DNA of 64,000 nucleotides from Devosia sp. RR2S18 (GTDB taxonomy: Bacteria > Pseudomonadota > Alphaproteobacteria > Rhizobiales > Devosiaceae): assembly GCF_030177755.1 (NCBI RefSeq), contig NZ_CP126539.1, positions 2,938,001 to 3,002,000 on the forward strand, written 5' to 3'. Positions 59,206-64,000 of the stretch are shown here, one piece after another. The stretch's first letter is position 1, and every line of letters begins with the position of its first letter. Below the pieces are notes generated by a model. That model ran no database searches. It was not told the origin of the DNA and saw nothing but the letters and a program-made list of their open reading frames with translations. Both the position numbers and the translations under genes were made by a program.

Positions 59206-61745
59206 GCCGGCTGCTGCGTCAGATCCGTTTCGCGCTGGCCGACCTCAAGGGCGATGTTCGGCGCTTCGGCCTGCTCCTGGCCTGTCTGGCGCTCGGCACC
59301 GGTTTGGTGGCCGCTGTCGGATCTGTTAGCGCCAATCTTGAACGCACCCTTGAGCGCGAAGCCGGCGTGCTGCTGGGCGGTGACATCGAAGTCACTCAGG
59401 AAGGCGAGCCGATCGACGCGGCACTAGTGGAGCAGTTCCGTAGTCTGGGCGAAGTTGCAGAGGTGGTCGACACCAATGCACGGGCGAGTTCGGAGGGGCA
59501 GAATGCTCTTGTAGATCTCCTAGCCGCCGGTTCTACCTACCCATTGATCGGCACCATAAGCTCGCCGCAGCTTTCGCCTGGCGTCGCGCTCGATGCGTTC
59601 CTGGCCGAACGCGATGGCATGTCCGGTGTGCTGGCTGATCCGGTGCTCTTGCAGCGCCTGAGCGTCGGGCTCGGGTCTACTGTTCGGATCGGCGGAACGC
59701 CTTTCGAGGTCCGCGGCACGCTCTCGGGAGTTCCAGACGGCCCGGTTCGCGGCGTTCGCCTAGGCCTCACGGCCCTTATCCCCCTTGAGAGCTACAACAC
59801 CTTAGCGACCCGGGACATTCCCTTGCCTGGACTTTCGCCTCTCTACCGGTACAAGATCCGGCTTGGAGAAGACTTGGCCGTTCCGGAGGCGCTCGCAGTT
59901 CTGGAACAACTCTCCGCTTCTGCCGAGTGGCAAGTCCGCACGGCGCGTGAGGCGATCGGGCCGCTGGTGGAGTACTACGACCTCTTTGCCCGATATCTGC
60001 TGCTGATCGGGTTGGCCGCCGTACTGATCGGCGGGTCAGGCGTTTCTCAGGTCGTGACGGCCTACATGCTTGAGCGCCAGCGCTCTGTTGCCACAATGCG
60101 GGCGCTCGGCGCCACCGGCTCACGCCTATTGGTGCACTATATGGCCCAGATCGTGCTGCTGGCCATTATAGGTGTCGGCATTGGCGTCTTGGCGGGTGCA
60201 CTCCTCTCCTTTGCCCTTTTGACCCCGCTGAGTGCTGCCATCGGCTTTCCCTTGCGCGGTACGCTGGAGCTCGTCCCACTGGCAGCCGCGACGGGCTTCG
60301 GGCTATTGGCGAGCGCCTTGTTCGCCTATCTCCCATTGCTCCGCGCGCAGCAGATCAGCCCGGGCGTCCTGTTCCGCTCCGCCGTTGCCACGCTCCCGCC
60401 GATGCCCCTACGGGCGCTGACCGGACTGGACATCGCGCTACCACTGCTGGTTGCGGGATCCGCCGCCATTGCACTTGCCTACGTGCTGACCGGTGATCTG
60501 GCGTTGACGCTCGGAGCAGCGGTTGCTGCCGGACTGGTGCTGCTTGTGCTACAAAACGTCTCCAAATTGCTACAGTTTACCCTGGGACTGGTGCGGCCGG
60601 GTAAGGCATGGGTCCGCGGATTGCTGCGCGGAGCGACCGCTCCGGGGTCGGCTGCAGCCGCAACTATTGTCTCGGTCGGCATGGGTTTAACCCTGCTGCT
60701 TTCAATGGTTCTGGTTGTTTCCAGTCTCCGTGCAGAGCTGATCGATGCCGTAGTGGAGGATGCGCCCAGCCTCATCGCGACCGATCTTTTTTCCGATGAA
60801 GTTGAGACCTTGCAGCAGTTCGCTCAGGACGGGCAGATCGATTGGGTATTAGCAACGCCCATGCTGCGGGGGCGCGTCTTGCGTCTTGATGACAAGGACG
60901 TATCTAGCGCCGGCTCGCCGGAGGCCCGCTTTCTGTTTTCAGGTGACATTCCCCTCGGCATGGAACGCGAACTGCCACAAGGCTCCCGGATCGAAGCTGG
61001 CCAGTGGTGGGCCGCTGACTATGACGGCCCCCCGCTGGTTTCGCTGCCGTCCCAGCTACAGCGAGAGTTGGGGCTTGAGGTCGGCGACGTCGCTGAGTTC
61101 GAGCTTTTTGGGGAAGTCGTTCAGGCAAGCATTGCCAGCTTTCGCGAGTACCGCTTCCAGGAGGGACTCAACTTCGCCGTGGCGTTTTCGCCCGGGTTCA
61201 TAGAGCAATATCCTCTGACCTACCTCGCATCCATCAAGGTCCACCCCGGCGAAGACGTACCAGTTCAGCAGGCGCTCGCTGCCGAGTTCCCAGATGTCAA
61301 TTTCGTGCCGGTGGGAGATACCATTGCGCAGCTTTCCAGCGCGCTGAACCAATTAGCGGGCGTGGTACTGGCCGCTGGAGCGCTGGCGCTGACAAACGGA
61401 ATTCTCGTGCTGATTGGCGCCACCTCTACAGGCCGCAAGCAGCGCGAAGCGGAGGCCGTGATCATGAAAGTTCTGGGCGCGACACGACGCGAGTTGCTCA
61501 CCTCGGAAGCCATCTATTTCGTTGGATTGGCAATCTATGCGGCAGTGTTTGCCATGATCCTTGGGATCGTGCTTGCTTACCTCGTTGCAGGCAATGTTTT
61601 GGGCATAGCGCTCTCGCTCGACGCTACCTCGTTGCTGGTTGTTGCAATCGGGGCGGTGCTGCTGGTGACAGTCGTAGGAGTCCTCAACACGCGCCGCATA
61701 CTCTCGGTTAGCCCTTCGCAGTTTCTCCGAGGGCGCGTTCTATAG
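59202..61745 (+). CDS. FtsX-like ABC permease (YbbP type)
   Basis: An 847-residue protein with ten predicted membrane segments. One is N-terminal (RRFGLLLACLALGTGLVAAVGS), followed by a periplasmic domain of about 230 residues. Two FtsX repeats then appear, the first with SVATMRALGATGSRLLVHYMAQIV (abridged), the second with EAVIMKVLGATRRELLTSEAIYF (abridged). The layout is that of YbbP and related permeases, which act as mechanotransmission or lipid/lipoprotein-handling ABC systems. The start is TTG. Confidence 0.88.
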   Translation: MSRLLRQIRFALADLKGDVRRFGLLLACLALGTGLVAAVGSVSANLERTLEREAGVLLGGDIEVTQEGEPIDAALVEQFRSLGEVAEVVDTNARASSEGQNALVDLLAAGSTYPLIGTISSPQLSPGVALDAFLAERDGMSGVLADPVLLQRLSVGLGSTVRIGGTPFEVRGTLSGVPDGPVRGVRLGLTALIPLESYNTLATRDIPLPGLSPLYRYKIRLGEDLAVPEALAVLEQLSASAEWQVRTAREAIGPLVEYYDLFARYLLLIGLAAVLIGGSGVSQVVTAYMLERQRSVATMRALGATGSRLLVHYMAQIVLLAIIGVGIGVLAGALLSFALLTPLSAAIGFPLRGTLELVPLAAATGFGLLASALFAYLPLLRAQQISPGVLFRSAVATLPPMPLRALTGLDIALPLLVAGSAAIALAYVLTGDLALTLGAAVAAGLVLLVLQNVSKLLQFTLGLVRPGKAWVRGLLRGATAPGSAAAATIVSVGMGLTLLLSMVLVVSSLRAELIDAVVEDAPSLIATDLFSDEVETLQQFAQDGQIDWVLATPMLRGRVLRLDDKDVSSAGSPEARFLFSGDIPLGMERELPQGSRIEAGQWWAADYDGPPLVSLPSQLQRELGLEVGDVAEFELFGEVVQASIASFREYRFQEGLNFAVAFSPGFIEQYPLTYLASIKVHPGEDVPVQQALAAEFPDVNFVPVGDTIAQLSSALNQLAGVVLAAGALALTNGILVLIGATSTGRKQREAEAVIMKVLGATRRELLTSEAIYFVGLAIYAAVFAMILGIVLAYLVAGNVLGIALSLDATSLLVVAIGAVLLVTVVGVLNTRRILSVSPSQFLRGRVL

Positions 61746-61878
61746 TCAGTCAGGAACGCCTAGCATGCGGCGGCATTTGGCGCGAGTGTGCTGCAGCGCA
61801 CTGGAATGGAAATCAGATCCGACTCTGAACTGGAGGGCGGAAGGCGGAGCCCCTATCTAAGCTGGCAAAGGGGAAGAG

Positions 61879-62205
61879 ATGACGAGATCTGAGCTCGAGA
61901 AACTTAAGCGCATTCTGGGCTTACTAGGTTCAAACCACGGAGGAGAACGGGCGTCAGCTGCTTTGGCGGCTCATAAGCTCCTACAATCCGCCGGCACTTC
62001 CTGGGACGAACTCCTGCGCCGAACCGACCCCAGGCGGAAGACCGGATATGGCCAAGACTACCTTGAAGCTGCTGAATCGCGGATGCGCCAGTTGCGAGGC
62101 GAAAACGAGCGCCTGGAGGCACAGAACAAACTTCTGAAGTCCCGTTTGGCCGCGGCACGAGAGCAACTCGCGCATGCCAGAGCTGACGACGAAAGCCCGG
62201 CTTAG
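61879..62205 (+). CDS. small coiled-coil protein, DUF2786-like start
   Basis: A 108-residue protein. LEKLKRILGLLGSNHGGERASAALAAHKLLQ (abridged) resembles a DUF2786 helix pair. The C-terminal half is a heptad-rich coiled coil (ENERLEAQNKLLKSRLAAAREQL). GGGGAAGAG precedes the ATG. Function unknown. Confidence 0.65.
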   Translation: MTRSELEKLKRILGLLGSNHGGERASAALAAHKLLQSAGTSWDELLRRTDPRRKTGYGQDYLEAAESRMRQLRGENERLEAQNKLLKSRLAAAREQLAHARADDESPA

Positions 62206-62219
62206 GCAAACTCGCTCAG

Positions 62220-63464
62220 TTACGCAGGGTGCGCCTCGCTCTCCGGCTCCCCTTCAGGGTGCAGCGGCGCCACAACTGGTGTCGTTTGCGGGAGCGGACG
62301 GAAAGCGGCTTGTTCGTCGGCCGGCAGCGGCGGCCTCACAGATGCTCGCCAGACCCCGAAAGCAGCGGCAGCAGCGCCAAGGAGCGCGGTGAAGGCAAAA
62401 AGTCCCGCTGGCCCAAGCCGAGCCATCAGCACTGAGGCAACGAGTGGTCCAATAATTGCTGCGACGGAGTTTATAAGGATCATGCCCCCGCTCGCAGCGA
62501 CAAGATCCTGCTTGGCCACATGGTCGTTCGTGTGGGCCAGGCAGATGGGATAGATGCTGAAGGAAATACCCCCAAACAGGAGCGTTATCCCAAGGAATAG
62601 CCAGTTGCCGTCCGGAAGCAGCCACATGGCTACGCTGAGGACACCCAGCGCCGCTGAAACGCCGATGATGATCGTGCGACGGTCAAAAGCGTCAGAGAGC
62701 CAGCCTAATGGCCACTGCAAGACCACTCCTCCTGCAATGAGAATGGTCATAAATGCTGCCGTCCCTGACATGCCGAACCCGGATTGGGCCGCAAAGACCG
62801 GGGCAAGTCCATAGAGGGCGCCGCTTACAGCCCCGCTGATGGCAACTCCAGCGAGGCCGAGTGGCGAAGCCTGATACAGAGCGCGCAGACTGAATGAAGT
62901 CACATGTGGCAGCACGGGAGGCGCTGCTCGGGTTAGGCAGAGAGGCACCAGCGAGAGCGACAGCAGAACCGAAATGATCATGAACAGCACCGGACTGCCC
63001 AACACGTTGAAGTTCAGGAGTTGCTGACCTGCCGCCATCGCCGTGAACAGCGTGATCATATAGGTAGACAGGATTTGACCGCGGCTCTCATTGGTCGCCT
63101 GTTCGTTCAACCAACTCTCGATGCACATGTAGATGCCAGCCAGGCAGACACCCTCGATGAAGCGCAAGGCAACCCAGATCAGAAGGTCTGGAGTGAGCGC
63201 GTGACCCAGCGACGCGGCAGAATAAATAGAGGCTAGTGCGGCAAAAACCCGGATATGGCCGGCGCGGGCAATGAAGCGAAAACACTGCAGCGAGCCCAGC
63301 GTCAGGCCAGCAAAGAATGCCGCACTGACGAAGCCAATGGCGATCGAACTGGCGCCGGTATTGGCCATACGCAACCCGATGAGCGTGCCTAGGGCGCCGT
63401 TTCCCAGCATCATGAAGGCTACGCTGAAGAGTACAGGGAGGACAGGTCGGATGGCTGTGAGCAT
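62220..63464 (-). CDS. MFS transporter (YcaD-like)
   Basis: A 414-residue transporter with twelve predicted helices. It has LIGLRMANTGASSIAIGF, FIEGVCLAGIYMCIESWLNEQATNESRG (abridged), as in YcaD-type MFS proteins, and LGWLSDAFDRRTI as the second-half motif. The proline-rich tail (last ~30 residues) is cytoplasmic. The substrate is unknown. Confidence 0.85.
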   Translation of the reverse strand: MLTAIRPVLPVLFSVAFMMLGNGALGTLIGLRMANTGASSIAIGFVSAAFFAGLTLGSLQCFRFIARAGHIRVFAALASIYSAASLGHALTPDLLIWVALRFIEGVCLAGIYMCIESWLNEQATNESRGQILSTYMITLFTAMAAGQQLLNFNVLGSPVLFMIISVLLSLSLVPLCLTRAAPPVLPHVTSFSLRALYQASPLGLAGVAISGAVSGALYGLAPVFAAQSGFGMSGTAAFMTILIAGGVVLQWPLGWLSDAFDRRTIIIGVSAALGVLSVAMWLLPDGNWLFLGITLLFGGISFSIYPICLAHTNDHVAKQDLVAASGGMILINSVAAIIGPLVASVLMARLGPAGLFAFTALLGAAAAAFGVWRASVRPPLPADEQAAFRPLPQTTPVVAPLHPEGEPESEAHPA

Positions 63465-63774
63465 GTGCCTCGGCTTTGCGGTCAGAGAGTCTTGTTGAGG
63501 GTAACGTCTGCTGTAGTTGGGTGGGTTCCTGCAGTGCGGAAGTGACGCGCTACTGGTCTGAACAACAGCAGATTTCGTATATGGTCAACGAGAGTGGTGC
63601 GGGGCGGCAGTCTCGTAGGACGCTGTGGTAGAAGGCCGAAGTGCCCAATGCATGGGGAGCTTGTTAGTCGTTGAACGGCAGAAACGCCACCCGAGGTCGA
63701 CAGTTTGGCGGAACTGTGGAACTTCGCCGCAAAAGGGGACGTTGGTCCTTCAGGTCAAAAATGGAGGGCTTACC
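63465..63774. other. intergenic region
   Basis: 310 bp between the divergent MFS and DUF1328 genes. It should contain both promoters. No gene, RNA or clear repeat is seen. Confidence 0.5.
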
Positions 63775-63948
63775 ATGCTTGAACTACTTATCGCACTCGT
63801 GGTCATCGCGCTGATTGCCGGCGCCCTAGGCTTCACGGGCATTGCTCGCGGCGCTGCGGGTCTCGCCAAGATCGTGTTCTTTATTCTGCTGGCGATCATC
63901 GTTATTTTCCTGATTCTTGGCGTGCTCGGGATCGCGGCGATATTCTAG
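63775..63948 (+). CDS. DUF1328 (YtjA-like) membrane peptide
   Basis: A 57-residue protein with two membrane helices: MLELLIALVVIALIAGALGF, then ARGAAGLAKIVFFILLAIIV (abridged). This is the DUF1328 signature, frequent in proteobacteria and often stress-induced. GGAGGG lies eight bases before the ATG, so I reject the longer frame. The last 52 bases of the window hold nothing recognisable. Confidence 0.9.
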   Translation: MLELLIALVVIALIAGALGFTGIARGAAGLAKIVFFILLAIIVIFLILGVLGIAAIF

Positions 63949-64000
63949 CGCACGAACCCAGGTCGTAGGCGCTATTGTGCCAACATTGTCCAAAAGAACT

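Overview
The window looks like chromosome of a high-GC alphaproteobacterium of the Hyphomicrobiales. A Devosia-like organism is plausible but cannot be proved from this sequence alone. The basis is the guaB / RsmB-type methyltransferase neighbourhood, the alphaproteobacterial protein style, dense ATGA and TGATG gene overlaps, a rhizobial-type inositol regulatory motif and a DUF1328 gene.

Layout. Positions 1-2880 (minus strand): an ArsR-regulated small operon (ArsR, 2-TM protein, two DUF1801, SRPBCC/AHSA1, MAPEG, VOC) reading into the start of an RsmB-family RNA methyltransferase. 2937-10170: guaB, a secreted unknown, two tandem DHA2-type MFS exporters of equal length, rlmE and a Ppx/GppA phosphatase. 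10171-10244: tRNA-Gln(CTG). 10228-28481: an 18.2-kb integrated phage-like element bounded by an exact 17-bp repeat of the tRNA 3' end, with probable integrase arm sites at both ends. It carries an integrase, a tightly overlapped head/packaging operon (portal, chaperone, fused protease-capsid, second chaperone, HNH, connectors, small and large terminase) and a tape-measure gene. It also carries several unknown small genes and three genes for membrane-anchored proteins near its two ends. I see no tail tube, baseplate, fibre, lysis, replication, CI-like repressor or excisionase gene, so it is either decayed or a satellite that depends on a helper.

28694-29623: the C-terminal barrel of an autotransporter without its passenger. 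29777-36820: a LacI-type regulator with two TGGGA-N4-TCCCA operators and a complete family-5 ABC importer (SBP, two permeases, two ATPases). 36929-44818: nadE, a GT2/BcsB-like exopolysaccharide pair, small membrane proteins, a single-domain response regulator and the left arm of the glutamylated-putrescine pathway. 44896-47561: puuA and puuB, divergent from the puuD/aldehyde dehydrogenase pair, with a perfect 8-bp inverted repeat between them. 48954-54135 (minus strand): two Gfo/Idh/MocA dehydrogenases and a ribose-type ABC importer. A GGAA-N6-TTCC site suggests IolR-type control and an inositol-like substrate.

54313-64000: small genes around an AlkB-type dioxygenase, a type I MurB, an SDR, a secreted lipocalin-like protein, a YbbA/YbbP-type ABC pair, a coiled-coil protein, an MFS transporter and a DUF1328 membrane peptide.

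The most unusual part is the tRNA-Gln element: permuted order of packaging genes, protease-capsid fusion, two separated tail-chaperone genes, an opposite-strand small gene inside the head operon, three promoters each overlapped by its own inverted repeat, and a repeat/AT-rich locus that could be an origin or control region.
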